Shown here: positions 1 to 10,689 of the stretch, piece by piece
How the letters are laid out: the number at the start of each line of letters is the position of its first letter
How positions within the stretch are numbered: position 1 is the stretch's first letter
NCBI GenBank assembly: GCA_036897095.1
Contig: JAYMSP010001561.1
Coordinates: 1-30,850 of the forward strand
Source: Plantago elongata
Taxonomy: Eukaryota; Streptophyta; Magnoliopsida; Lamiales; Plantaginaceae
DNA: 30,850 bases
Reading direction: 5' to 3'
Position numbers and translations under genes: made by a program
Notes under the pieces: generated by a model
Told to the model about the DNA's origin: nothing
Seen by the model: the letters and a program-made list of their open reading frames with translations, nothing else
Database searches by the model: none

Positions 1-483
1 CGACTTTGAACAAGGAGTTGAATAGACTCCGTTGCCTTACGAGACTGATAATTTGATTATAAATTTAGAAAACGGAAGATGCATAGTAGTATATAATTAA
101 ATTAAATTAAATTAAATTAAACCAATTGGTTCATCTCATCATAATTATGGCAGCATTTGTTCAAAGTGGCTTGTTTCGTAGAGGTGCGCGGGAGAGAGTA
201 GGGACAAACTAAGCTTTACGCCAACAGACAAGCCGACAACAAGTGGGACCCACCTTGGTCACACGGCTCAACACCACAATCACACTACTACAACTGCATT
301 CACAATTGTTTCTCCTCTTTTCATGGGCCCAACCAAACTCACCCGCACTTCAAACCTGTGGGAAATATTACTCTACTTCACCCACTTCATCAAACTCAGC
401 AACGTAACAAAGATTGTTAAATTTCAAATTAATTCAGTTAAATTCAATTTATCTATAATTTATATTTTACTTCAACTCAGTTT
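1..483. other. Intergenic DNA with a short ATTAA microsatellite
   Basis: No coding region with recognisable content is visible on either strand. About five ATTAA units lie at 95-122. Bases 180-330 are less AT-rich and could be the edge of a gene outside the window, but no reading frame supports this. Confidence 0.5.
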
Positions 484-1037
484 AGTAAAAATCTCAATTG
501 AAGATAATACAACCTTAGACTGTATTCTCTTTAACTGAAAATCACTTCAGTCCAGTCCAGTTCAGTTCAGCTCGACTTAATTATAATTTATACCTTACTT
601 CAATTCAGTTCAGTCTAGTTCAATTCAGTAAAAATCTCAGTTGAGGAGAGGTTGTGTTCTCTTCAACTGAAAATCATCAGTTCATTCGAGTTCAGTTTAG
701 TAAAAATCTCCGTTGAGGAGAGGTTGTGTTCTCTTCAACTGAAAATCATCAGTTCAGTCGAGTTCAGTTTAGTAAAAATCTTAGTTGAGGAGAGGTTGTG
801 TTCTCTTCAACAAAAAATTATCAGTTCAGTCCAGTTTAGATCAGCTCGGCTTAGTTATAATTTAGACTATGTTCTCTTCAATCGAGATTTGATGAACTGA
901 ACTGAACTGAAGTAATGTATAAATTAAAACTGAACTGAGCTGAACTGAAGTGATTTTCAGTTGAAGAGAACACAGCCTCATATATTCAGTTCAGTTTAAT
1001 TTAATAAATCTCAGGTGAAGAGAACACAACCTTACTT
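484..1037. repeat. Transposon-like repeat cluster: inverted ends with an internal 72-bp tandem repeat
   Basis: Three units of about 72 bp follow each other at 624-695, 696-767 and 768-840. Each contains 'agtaaaaatctc.gttgagg', 'ttgtgttctcttcaac' and a 'cagttcag' tract. A diverged partial unit lies at 484-570. Bases 910-978 carry the same motifs on the other strand. The segment 514-548 (agactgtattctctttaact, then gaaaatcacttcagt) is nearly the reverse complement of 944-978, giving inverted ends of about 35 bp around a body of about 465 bp. The arms at 490-519 and 1008-1038 are also direct repeats of each other, which suggests nesting or insertion next to another copy. The open frame across the 72-bp units comes from the period being divisible by three and is not a gene. 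A non-autonomous MITE or foldback element is the likeliest identity. Confidence 0.65.
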
Positions 1038-1048
1038 TAAATTTATTC

Positions 1049-1115
1049 ATTCTATAGCAATTATCATTATTAATTAGTTAAATCAACAAATTGATGATAG
1101 CAATTATTATAGAAT
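1049..1115. repeat. Imperfect inverted repeat (hairpin)
   Basis: 'ttctatagcaattatcat' near 1050-1067 pairs imperfectly with 'gatgatagcaattattatag' at 1093-1112 across an AT-rich loop of about 25 nt. It lies just beyond the repeat cluster. It may be the remnant of a small element; nothing shows that it is transcribed. Confidence 0.35.
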
Positions 1116-2830
1116 AATTGCTAAGACAACTAAAATGGTGAATTAGGAGATCATCCCGATATGTATAATATTGTTTGTAACAATTTATAATACTTTAAAT
1201 AATGTATTGTATATTTGGACGGGGTAGATGCATGATTTTAACTTTGAAAGGGGATAGATAAGTGTATAATATAGTCTTATTTTTGAAGTTAGGGGCAAAA
1301 CCTAAGATTAATTCTATCATAAATTGATGGAAAACAAGGTTAAGTCATATGTGTTCAGTTGGGCTGGGGCGAATTGGTACCAGTCTGTATAGCCCAATCA
1401 TGCTACTCAAGTCTGCAAGTCCAAAGAGCAATTGGGATCCACCACTAGCTTTCTTGGGCAGTCAGGCACGATTGAATAGTGGGCTGCAGGAGATGTCTAC
1501 ATAGCTAATAGCTAATACACCTCGTATCCAATAAGTTAGGGGTCCGATTTCTAAAATTAGTAACTATACTCTTTCAATAAATAATAAAGAGTTTGGAAAT
1601 GTATCCGACTAAAACAACGACCAATACACCATTAGCCACGTCATAACCACTATAAACAATCTAGATAACAACCAAAATGGAAGATTGGAATAAAATTTAG
1701 AAAAATGGAACACATAAAATGAGCTTATGCTACTCTAACTAGGTACGTTCATCCGCAATTACCTCGTATGGACATAATTCCTCCATAAACAACATTTATA
1801 GAAGATCCTTTGCTCATCCATGAACGACATAATGTTTTATAAGAACGAGTTTACTGGTCAAAACTAATTTGATTTGAAACTTTTTTATCTATAAAATTAT
1901 GATATAATTTATATGAAAATTGATTGGTTATTATATTTACCAAAATGATTCTAAAATGTGCATTATTGTTTCAACACAAATTAAAGGATGTTCAACAAGT
2001 CTCAAAATGTATCCACATACAAAAAAAAAAATGAGTGTAGAATTTTTGTAAATGTATCATACAACCCAAACATTACAGGCACAACTGTGAAAGTTGTGGA
2101 GTAGTATTTATTACATATGTTCCAAGTTACAGGTCTAAAAGAAAAGTTGTCAATAATTCTTGAATGGGGCAAGTGTTGGGCTGTAAACAAGATATAAAAG
2201 AAGGCCAAGGAAAAAAAGAAGAAGAGAATATGTTAAAACATGAGGAATGTGACAGTTTCCATTCTTCTATGTTCTATCTTCATCTACTTTTGAAACAAAG
2301 CAAATGCACCACATGCAAGTTACAAATAAACCACATTGTACTTGGTTTTTTTTATATCGGGATTAGAAGGTGCATAACGATAATACCAACAAATATTGTA
2401 GTGATAGTCAACTACATTAAAGAATTTTATCATACATAAAAAAGAAATTAAAATGTTAATTCAAAATATATCATTAATGTTGTTATTATTTATATTTAAG
2501 ACAAATATTAGTGGATCGGGTAAATTCATTAGTAGCACGAACTCAAGTCCTATATATATTTTATTTTTTAATTTTTAGTGGCCCAAATACTATCATATTT
2601 TCAAAAATAAACCTCAAATCTTTTTCATCACTACCAACCAACCAACCATATCCTTTCCATACATTTCCATGTGGACTAGGAATTTTGACCTTTCCACCTC
2701 TAATGTCAACAGTCGATATATTTATCCCCACCATACATTCATAAATCACTTGCTTGACCATTAGTCAATCTCAATATCTTGCCAACAGTTTTGTATGGTT
2801 TTCAGATTATTTCCTTGTTTTCCTCCCTCT
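1116..2830. other. AT-rich intergenic DNA, no gene seen
   Basis: Open frames here are short, AT-driven and unlike any family I know. The stretch from about 2500 to 2830 is probably the promoter of the downstream TPR gene. I see no RNA gene. Confidence 0.5.
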
Positions 2831-2831
2831 T

Positions 2832-2838
2832 TATAAAA
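2832..2838 (+). promoter_or_regulatory. Probable TATA box of the TPR gene
   Basis: 'tataaaa' in a pyrimidine-rich context, followed about 30 bases later by a CA/TC-rich stretch suitable for initiation near 2860-2870. A 5'UTR intron is possible, with a donor at 2993 (aag|gtatgc) and an acceptor at 3209 or 3230. It would remove several upstream ATGs. Confidence 0.45.
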
Positions 2839-3241
2839 ACCCGTATCCTCATTTCCTTCAATAATAACTCAGAATCTCATTCAGATCTCTCCTCTATTAA
2901 ATCATTTTGGATTTCTTTAAGGCTACCTTCACAAAACCTCCGCGTGTTTTGGAGACGTACTTTTAGGATCATTCAACGCTCGGAGAGGTTAAGGTATGCC
3001 GATTCTATACATGAAACAATCTTAAAACCGATCCTAAATTCGATGTAAATTAGAATAAGTTCCTTCTAATTCATTTTAGATTGATCATTAATGATGCATG
3101 CATATGAAAACAAAACAAATAGAGGGTCTCTTTTTCATGTGTTCTTCTAGTAGTAATAAATTATGTTAACATGAATAATGATAAATTTGCATCTATTAAA
3201 TTATTGACAAGGTTCTTCAAATTTTGCATAGGGTAGACAAA

Positions 3242-4570
3242 ATGCTGCTGAGGAGCTCTTCAACACCCTTTCTTGGATCTCTACTCTCATCCATCTCAGA
3301 GAGCCCCAGTAATCACCCAGAATTACACGGGAATGCGCTGAAACAAGCTCCCTCCCCGATTCATAAAAATTGTTGCGGTGCCAAACTTTCATGTGTCAAT
3401 GGAGGATCACAAAGACTTTGCAAATCTGTGATGGCCTCCCCTTCTCCATCATTTTCTGAAAACAAAGGCACTCCACAACCAGGTTTCCTTCGGAGAGTTC
3501 AATCCGAAGGGAACCTGGAAGAACTGACAAACGCTTTGTATAACATGGACGATTTTAGCACTCCGAACCAATACACGAGAAGGAGTTCCAAGAAAGCCAA
3601 CTTTAGCTCACTGGAACCTATCCCAGCAACCTCACCACATCACAAACTTGGAGCCATTGGTGATTATAGTTATGAGGAGGAAAATGAGGAATATAGTGAT
3701 CAAGAACTAGATGAAGAAGGAAACAACAATCCATTCACAGTGGAAAACTACTTTGTTTTTGAAGAGATGAGGCAGAGCATGAACAGTTATGGAACCATGC
3801 AGGAAAAGAAGAACCTTAGCAGCTATGGTACTGTGGAGGGTAAGATGTACCTAGCTTCAGGGATAGGGATCTCAGGTGGTCTAGTCGATGTTGGTGGCGG
3901 TGGCGGCTTTGGTGGTCGGGGTGGTGGAGGAAGTAGCTATAGGACTGTTGATTTCGGCCGAGATGGTGGCCGTAACCGAGGTCTCAATTTAGAAGAGCAC
4001 TACAAAAGAATGTTGGAGGGTAGCCCAGGGAATCCATTGTTTCTTAGAAACTATGCTCAGTTCTTGCACCTTGTAAGAACATTGCTCTCCCTGCACACTA
4101 GTACTATACCATAACTCTATTCCTTTCGATTACAAGCAATAAATCTTACTCTTGTTCACTTTGCTTGACAGACGAAGGGAGACCTTCGAGGAGCTGAAGA
4201 ATATTATTCCAGGGCAATTTTGGCAGACCCTGCAGATGGTGAAGTTCTGGCACAATATGCAAAACTAATCTGGGAGCTACACCATGATAGAGAGCGAGCC
4301 GCTAACTATTTCAAGAGAGCAGTTGATACTACAGAAGAAGACAGGTATTATTGATACTCTAAAATCTTCATTGTTTCCCAAATGCTACCAACCATGCCTT
4401 ATACTATTAAGACTCATTTAAAACTGTGTCCTTACAGCACTGTACATGCGGCCTATGCTAGTTTCCTGTGGGATTTAGAAGAAGCAGGAGAAAAGGAAGC
4501 AGCAGCAGCAGCAAAAGTCGGGTTACCACCACTCTTTCGCCATGGAATCATAGCGTCTGCAACTGCTTAG
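3242..4570 (+). CDS. TPR-like superfamily protein, 3 exons, 378 aa
   Basis: Exons are 3242-4072, 4172-4344 and 4438-4570, all with GT-AG introns, and they join in frame to 378 residues. I chose the ATG at 3242 because the N-terminus MLLRSSSTPFLGSLL is typical of a plant TPR-like family that includes Arabidopsis AT5G20190 and AT1G80130 (from memory). Next comes a Ser/Pro-rich section with a conserved GFLRRVQSEGNLEEL block near residues 87-101. An acidic stretch follows (EEENEEYSDQELDEEG), then a Gly-rich linker around residues 215-240. The C-terminal ~120 residues form TPR-type helical hairpins, starting near NLEEHYKRMLEG and including GDLRGAEEYYSRAILADPADGE. TPR folds bind protein partners, but the role of this family is not established and I assign none. 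There is no signal peptide or membrane segment. The gene converges on the G3BP-like gene, about 420 bp from its stop codon. Confidence 0.88.
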
Positions 4571-4990
4571 CCTAATTATATTCTGATATATGACTACTGT
4601 AATGCATGTTTTGTCTAGGAAAACAGCTTAGGCAAGGCAGGAAGACCGGTCCTATGATGCTATGAAGTAATGTATTGTGCTATAGTTTTTTTTTTTTTAT
4701 TTTTTGTTTTTTGAGAGCAGCTAACTCCGATACAGCGAAGAAGTTGGTGTAATAGCTCAATTGACACAGCTATATTAATAAAAGAGAGAATGATATGAAG
4801 ATATTCATTAAAATTGTTGTTAGAGGGTAGCTGTTTCTTAAAAAACAATGATGTGCTAGATATTCATAATGCTGAAAATAAATCCACATCCAATAGAAGA
4901 AAGTATACCTGGCTAAAACAAGAACACTAGTCATAAACACACACACACAAACAAAAGTGTAGCAGTCAATTTCGTTGAACAATTAACTTA
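4571..4990. other. Intergenic region between convergent genes (both 3' ends)
   Basis: Holds the 3'UTRs of the TPR gene (+) and the G3BP-like gene (-). A T-rich tract lies near 4687-4712 and a short CA repeat near 4937-4949. No other gene is visible. Confidence 0.6.
4777..4782 (+). terminator. Probable polyadenylation signal (AATAAA) of the TPR gene
   Basis: A canonical AATAAA about 205 bp past the TPR stop codon, in an AT-rich 3' context. It is the first clear one downstream of the stop. Confidence 0.4.
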
Positions 4991-7900
4991 TCAAGCGACA
5001 TTGCTTCTTCTTCTGAAGTTGTCGCCATTTTGCTTGCTTCCCCTTCCAAAATTCTTTCCGTCATTGCTACTTCTGAAGTTGCTGCCATTTTGCTTGCTTC
5101 CCCATCCAAATGTATTTCCGTCATTGCTACTTTTGAAGTTGTCACCGTTTTGCTCGCTCCCCCTTCCAAAACTCCTTCCGCGACCTCCTCTGCCCCTTCC
5201 CTCTCTTCCTGATTAGGACAAAACACGAGCAATAAGTTAGTGGAAGAGAATAGATCTATCTAAAGTTCGTCCACTCAAAAACTGAGGAGGACAATCTATG
5301 GACATCATCAGGGTGCTAGCTTCAAATAAGTGCAAGGGTAAATGCTGCTTCGGATAAAGCAGAAGAATAAGAAAGGAAACCAAGTTCTATGTAAATTTAA
5401 AAGCGGGAAGCACATACTTCCACCATGAGCAGCAACGCTGGTTTTTGGTCCTCTCTCTTCAATGTAGACTTGCCTTCCGAGCAATTGAAGTGGAGAAGCC
5501 TAAATACAAGAGCAAAGAAAAATGTTAAGCAATCGATTGTCTAGCTAATTGAAATCAGATTGGTCAAGTCATCACGAGATAGTTTGAAGTTCATGTAACT
5601 AATGATGCATGAATTTCTGGAAAATCAGTGAAATGCATATTTTGTACGGACTACGATTCTCACCTTTATTGCACTCTGAACACCCTCATAATCTTCAAAC
5701 TTGACAAAGGCAAAGTACGCGCCAGTATTCTGTATACAAAATGTGCAAAATAAGTTATTTCTGACATGTCTAAACTAGAAAGCATTACAGTAAATGATAA
5801 AGATAATCAAATATTAAGGTACCTTTTTATTTTTCAAGACGACGCCATCATCCTTAATCTTTCCGAAATTTTTGAACTCTTCAAATATATCAAGTCTCGT
5901 GAGAGCATAAGGAAGATTTTTCACACAAACACAATGTGATTCGCCTGAGAATCAAAAGGGGAGTTAACATTTTGACCAAGCATAAATATATACACATCAA
6001 TATACGCAGCATAAGAGATACACTTCTGTAATCAACTATCAGAAGTAACAAGAGCATAAATAACCATCCACCAGACTCCATGACAAATATCTCAATTTAT
6101 TTGTTCAGTCTTCTCAGAAGAAGAAAAAACTGAAGGCCATGACATTTTATACTTTAGTGGAGGCATATTATGCCGGAATAACAGCAACTAGAGCAATAAG
6201 AGTAGCACAGATATATAGTTTTTACCTTCCACAACTGGCAAGGCCTCTTCCACCACTGTAACTGGGACAGTGGAAAGAACTGTTGGGCTAGTAGTGACAA
6301 CAGCTGGTGGCAGGGGCTGAGTAAAAGCAGCTGGTGCCCTGAACCACTCTGGTGATTTACCTGTGGCACGCAACTGTGAATCCAAAAAGTTAGTCGAACC
6401 ATTCCAAAAATGATGCAATAATCGTACAAGATTTATCCATGACATACTAAAGCACATAATGCCACTCCATAACAAATAAAAAGATATGTAGAATTAACGT
6501 AGGGGAAACAGAAAATGATCGGGCTTAGTATTTTACTTAATTTATAAGCAACCTATCTATCTCTCTGTGCAATTCGCGTAGACAAATCACAGTAAACAGC
6601 ATAATTTGTCAGGTTACATTGAATAGAGTAGAAGAATATGAACTCAACAACAACAACAACAACAACAACAACAAAATATCTTCAGAAATATAGAGAAAGT
6701 TATCATGCTCTCCATATCAATCAATAACAATGATCAAAACGCCTCCAAGACTCCAGCTTTTAGCCTCATATTTATAGGCTTGGAAGTCAGAAGTAAACCT
6801 AAACTAGGGAATGGAAATTATGGAATTAAGTACGTAGAATATTCACGAATACAAACTAGCAAATATAAAAAAACTCTTAAGACTACAATGTAATGGATAG
6901 TAACACAAAATACTTACTAATGAAGCATAAGTCCGAGGCCCTTCAGGTTTCTCTGGAAGAGGCTGAGGTTCGTGCATGGTCTCAGTATCTTGAGGCAAGG
7001 TACTTGAATCTTCACGAGGAGATACCTCTTCTAATTCTTTAGACTCAGGCTGTGGTTCTTGTTGAGTCAAATCAGTTGAATCTTCCTTCGGAGCTTCCTC
7101 TGTTGGTCCTTTGGCTTCAGTCTCCGCCAATTTCTGTTGAGAATCAAGCTCAGGTTCGGCCTCCTCCAGTGGATGATCAGGAACTGTCACATAGTGAAAC
7201 GTTTTAAAATAATGTGGACCAGGTACGATCTTTTTAACTTCACAAAGTATGTTATTGTCTAGTTGATAAACTAAAGGTAGTGATCTTTTCAATCGAACTA
7301 TATAAATTGACGGGAAAGGGCACACACTTGCATACACACATAGTTGGAGGTGCGTAGATCAACTTGTCGTATAATTAAGAAGATAGCACACTAAACTACC
7401 TTAGAGGGTTGCATCAAACTCTAAAAGTAAAGGTTTCAATCAGTACACATAGGAAGTATCCCAGAGTTAAGCAAACAGTACCTGGTAAATCATCAAGATG
7501 ACTGGATGTGGCCGATAGCTGGTGAACCGACCTCTCGTCAGAAAAATGGAACACATCATTCAGAATAAAATAACCCCCCTCTTGTGGAGCAAGGAAAAAG
7601 GTCTGCACAAATTTCCTTGAACCGCTAAAGTCCCTCAACTCTACTGATCCAGATACAGCCACCAAAAGGCCTCCAGCCCAGGATTCAATGGAGTTTAATG
7701 TGTCGATCTCCATTCCAGTGAAGTTCAATGACATGATTAGTTGATGAATTTTCTGAAGAAAGGATAAATGTAAGTGTTAGCTAACCATTGTGTGACACTT
7801 AATCTATAAACCAAATATTCAGCCATTGAATGTCAGGTGAAAAGTGGAAGGAAAAACAAAAGGTATGATATATAAGATAGACAAGATCGTGCTGGACAGA

Positions 7901-8777
7901 GAATGGTAAGAGTGCATCTCTAAGTAAAGACAGCATATGCAGAATATCACCACAATACATGCCAGACTACTCTCAACACACACATCATGCACAGAAAAAG
8001 GAGCACATATTGTACACGGCCAGATGATCAAACACAGTTTCTCTGTACCGTAGTCCCATTAATCAATGCAACGTCCAAAATAAGATTGAGCAATATTATA
8101 ACCATCCCCTTGTTATCTAATGTTTTCAAATCTCATAATCAAGAGTTCAAGAATTAACAACCAAAGGCCACACTTGTCCCCCCTTTCTCTAACTTATATT
8201 GTTTTATGTTTTCAACTTGATACTCAATGTCTATGTTTGCGAGTTTCCCAACCGGCAACCCTTTAAACAACAGAGTAACCATCCCCTCGCTCCTAATATT
8301 TGCAATCACATAATCAAGACGTTAAAAAAAAAAAAATAGAAGTCCACAAATTTATATTATATCAGATGTACAAGCACTTACTAGCCAAAGGCCAGAAATT
8401 TATATTATAAAAGAAAAGACTTAAGTTAAGTAGTTGACAACCAAAGGCCACAAATTTATAGCAAGTACAGAATACCAAACAACAGGCAGAGAATGAATAA
8501 CATTACCTCCATACCGGAGGCAGAGTCGCATACATCCTCATCGACACGAACCGTTGAGCTCATATCAGTGTAAAACCGATGCACAAGCTCCCTTTTATTC
8601 CGAAACAAATCAAAGTACTGTTGAACGAATTCTGAGCCAACCTAAGAAATTCAACACAGAAGAAGCAATTAACCACGATAAAAATAATAGTACTAGTATA
8701 TACAACACGCGCGGCATGTTTGGAAGTAAATATACCTGCTCAGCAGATAGAGGAGCACTAAGCTCGGTCGACGACAT
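4991..8777 (-). CDS. G3BP: G3BP-like protein: NTF2 domain + RRM + RGG tail, 9 exons, 449 aa
   Basis: Exons from 5' to 3' on the minus strand are 8777-8736, 8641-8507, 7752-7482, 7183-6918, 6373-6226, 5944-5823, 5729-5664, 5499-5418 and 5208-4991. They total 1350 nt in frame. Residues ~15-133 form an NTF2-like domain (VGSEFVQQYFDLF; LNFTGMEIDTLNS; GGYFILNDVFHF). Residues ~150-285 are an acidic, Pro/Gln-rich linker. Residues ~290-365 are an RRM, with RNP2 CVCVKN and RNP1 GAYFAFVKF split across exons 6 and 7. Residues 379-449 are an RGG/FGRG tail with three 20-residue repeats. This order matches the plant G3BP-like family (Ras-GAP SH3-binding protein homologues), cytoplasmic RNA-binding proteins linked to stress granules. 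In the last exon the splice phase selects the Gly/Arg-rich frame and the stop at 4993-4991; an overlapping open frame that reads Glu/Ala-rich is a shadow. Exact orthology to one Arabidopsis member is not resolved. Confidence 0.92.
4997..5175 (-). repeat. Three in-frame 60-bp tandem repeats in the RGG tail of the G3BP-like gene
   Basis: Each unit encodes a version of FG(R/W)GS(E/K)QNG(D/S)NF(K/R)SSNDG.. (20 residues), and the third is shortened before the stop. The period is a multiple of three, so the other frames and the opposite strand are also open here, which produces misleading ORFs. Confidence 0.8.
6374..6917 (-). other. Intron 4 of the G3BP-like gene, with a (CAA)n microsatellite
   Basis: A 544-bp intron. 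A run of about ten CAA/AAC units lies at 6645-6674 on the + strand. No coding content is seen. Confidence 0.7.
7753..8506 (-). other. Intron 2 of the G3BP-like gene (754 bp)
   Basis: The largest intron of this gene. It contains short imperfect repeats of 'gccacaaatttata'/'gccagaaatttata' around 8390-8460 and a poly-A run near 8325. There is no internal gene. Confidence 0.65.
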
Positions 8778-9250
8778 TATCAAACCAGTATCTGCAGAGT
8801 AATTGTGCTCCTTCGTTCTTGCACTAGGCGTTTTGTTGAATGTATGAATGAGTATTATGTGATTAGAAATTTACAGAGTATGTTCTGAAATATATATAGT
8901 TGCGGATGGGAAATAAGAATCCAAATACAAATCAACGTCTGTGAAAAATTTATTCTGTATATAACGTCTTGTCTCCTTACTTCGGTATATTTTGTATATG
9001 AAAATAGCATAGTAAAGTCGCGGTTCTTTCAAACCGACATGAATTTAATATATATAAAATTCGAGAGTCCAGACTTTATTTATTAAAGAAATAAAAAAAT
9101 CTGTGAAGAATTTACTATCAAACTCTCTATTTCGCGGGTATACCAGCCCAGCCCAATACACTTATCCACGTTTGGGCTATAACGAAATTTCTACTGTATT
9201 ATGAGCAATGAACTAACCTAATTTGTGAAAATTGAGTTAAAATCAATTAA
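8778..9250 (-). promoter_or_regulatory. 5'UTR and promoter of the G3BP-like gene
   Basis: On the minus strand 'actatatata' at 8900-8891 is a good TATA-box candidate about 115 bp before the start codon, giving a short leader of about 80 bases. Beyond it the DNA is AT-rich with no other recognisable element. Confidence 0.45.
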
Positions 9251-9324
9251 ATTTTATTCCCTCGAGTCATTTGCCTTAAACTCAGAAGGTTCCAAAGTTT
9301 CACCATAATGCATAAACTTTTTCC

Positions 9325-9705
9325 AATATTTATAACAAGAATTGGAGCGTTGAAGGAGGTTGTACAAACATGCTAAGTTATTAGGAATCTGTTTGGATGC
9401 AATTTCAAATTGAAAAATTAATGATTTAAATCGGTTCATTTAGTTCGATAAACAGTGATTTTGACTAAAATACACTTTAAATACCTCATTTCAATCCCAT
9501 TCCAAATACAATTTCACCAAAATTCCATTTCGTTCGATAATTATAACACAATTCAAATAACCTATTTCGTTCGATGATTATAACAAGAATTGGAGATACA
9601 AACATACCAAGTTATTAAGAGTTATTAAAATGGTGAGATTTTCACTTTAGATAAAATAAGGTACCAAATTGGAGCATAGGAAGAAGTTGTACAAATATAC
9701 CCGTC
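9325..9705. repeat. Degenerate transposon-like repeat with internal duplications
   Basis: 'tataacaagaattggag' followed by 'acaaacat.c.aagttatta' occurs at 9328-9386 and again at 9580-9618, with a weaker third copy at 9667-9703. The intervening block, 9440-9530 (ttgactaaaatacacttta and following bases), reappears in inverted orientation at 30552-30650. This looks like a non-coding mobile-element remnant. I cannot name its family. Confidence 0.5.
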
Positions 9706-10405
9706 TAATTTTGGGCATTGATGTTGCCGTTTAGGCCATATTAATTTATTTTAATTTTTTTTTTTGAAAGAAGAAAAGAAGCTGCTATTGGATCTCTTTA
9801 CCATATCCAAGAATAAATGCATACTTGATTCCGGATAAAGTTGCAAATACCTTGAAATAAAGATTGAATGTTCAAAGTTCAGTTACAAGATAAATTATTT
9901 AAAACTGTCGTATTTGTGGAATTCATTGACACAAAATTTCATTGTCATTTGTCAAAAATAACTTTAAATTGGCATTCTATTTTAAGATTGATACGTGACA
10001 TCTCTAAGTATGAGTATCTATCTAAAAGTGAAGAATTTAAAAATTAAAATTTCTGATTTAAGCTATCGAAATTAAATGATTGTAATAGAGGTTCTTACTT
10101 AAAATGTCAAAATTAAATTCAACGTGTACAAAACTCATGGAATAGATGTTGATATAGTCTTACCCAGTTTATGGAGAAATATGAATTTTACAAGAATATG
10201 TCATGTTTATAAGTGTAATGATTAGGTTCGTGTGTTGGATATCAATTCAAGATCAATTTATTCTTAGTTTGAGATTTTGAGTTGAATTTCATTAAATTTA
10301 TGTGTTAGCTTATTGTCCAACGTACATTACGAGATAATTTATCATTTATTACTTTAAGGTTTAAACCTTGAAAAATAAAATATATTACTATTACATTTTT
10401 TCATC
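9706..10405. other. AT-rich intergenic DNA, no gene seen
   Basis: A homopolymer T run near 9756-9765 and generally low-complexity AT sequence. I see no coding frame, RNA gene or clear regulatory motif. Confidence 0.5.
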
Positions 10406-10575
10406 TAAGGCTGTATTCTTTTTAACTGAAATTTATTGAACTGAACTGGACTCGACTGAATTAAATTGAAGTAAGGTATAAAATATAACTAAGTCAAATC
10501 GAATTGAATTGAACTAGACACGACTTAATTAAATTGAAGTAAGGTATAAAATATAACTAAGTCAAATCGAACTTT
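10406..10575. repeat. Second, truncated copy of the 'ctgaactg' element with a 68-bp tandem duplication
   Basis: The left end 'aaggctgtattctttttaac' resembles the inverted ends of the 484-1037 cluster and is followed by 'tgaactgaactgg'. A unit of about 68 bp (10437-10504) is repeated almost exactly at 10505-10572. No matching right end is seen, so the copy is probably truncated. Confidence 0.6.
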
Positions 10576-10689
10576 GAATTGGGACTCTCATTAGTGATTA
10601 TGTCCATGTTTTATATGGCGAAATGGTTTTCCACTGCTTAATTTAATTACGCACCAGCACGATATAAGTAGTAATTATGGAGCATAATG

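Noticed and set aside
624-840. Possible CRISPR-like array
   Set aside because: The units are contiguous 72-bp tandem copies without unique spacers, in a plant nuclear context.
652-900. 82-codon open frame with repeated LVKISVEERLCSLQLKIISS-like units
   Set aside because: It is the translation of the 72-bp tandem repeat. The period is divisible by three, so the frame stays open by chance. There is no start context, family resemblance or splice evidence.
5001-5216. Open frames on + rich in Leu/Pro/Ser, opposite the last G3BP exon
   Set aside because: They are antisense shadows of the 60-bp coding repeats on the minus strand.
4966-5232. Minus-strand frame rich in Glu/Ala/Ser/Thr in G3BP exon 9
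   Set aside because: The splice phase from exon 8 places the reading frame in the Gly/Arg-rich alternative, which gives the RGG tail expected of the family.
7933-8703. Sequences GCATATGC (7933) and GTATATAC (8696) matching the P1BS consensus bound by PHR1
   Set aside because: Both are in introns of the G3BP-like gene. The consensus is short and AT-rich, so chance matches are expected, and I saw none in a promoter here.
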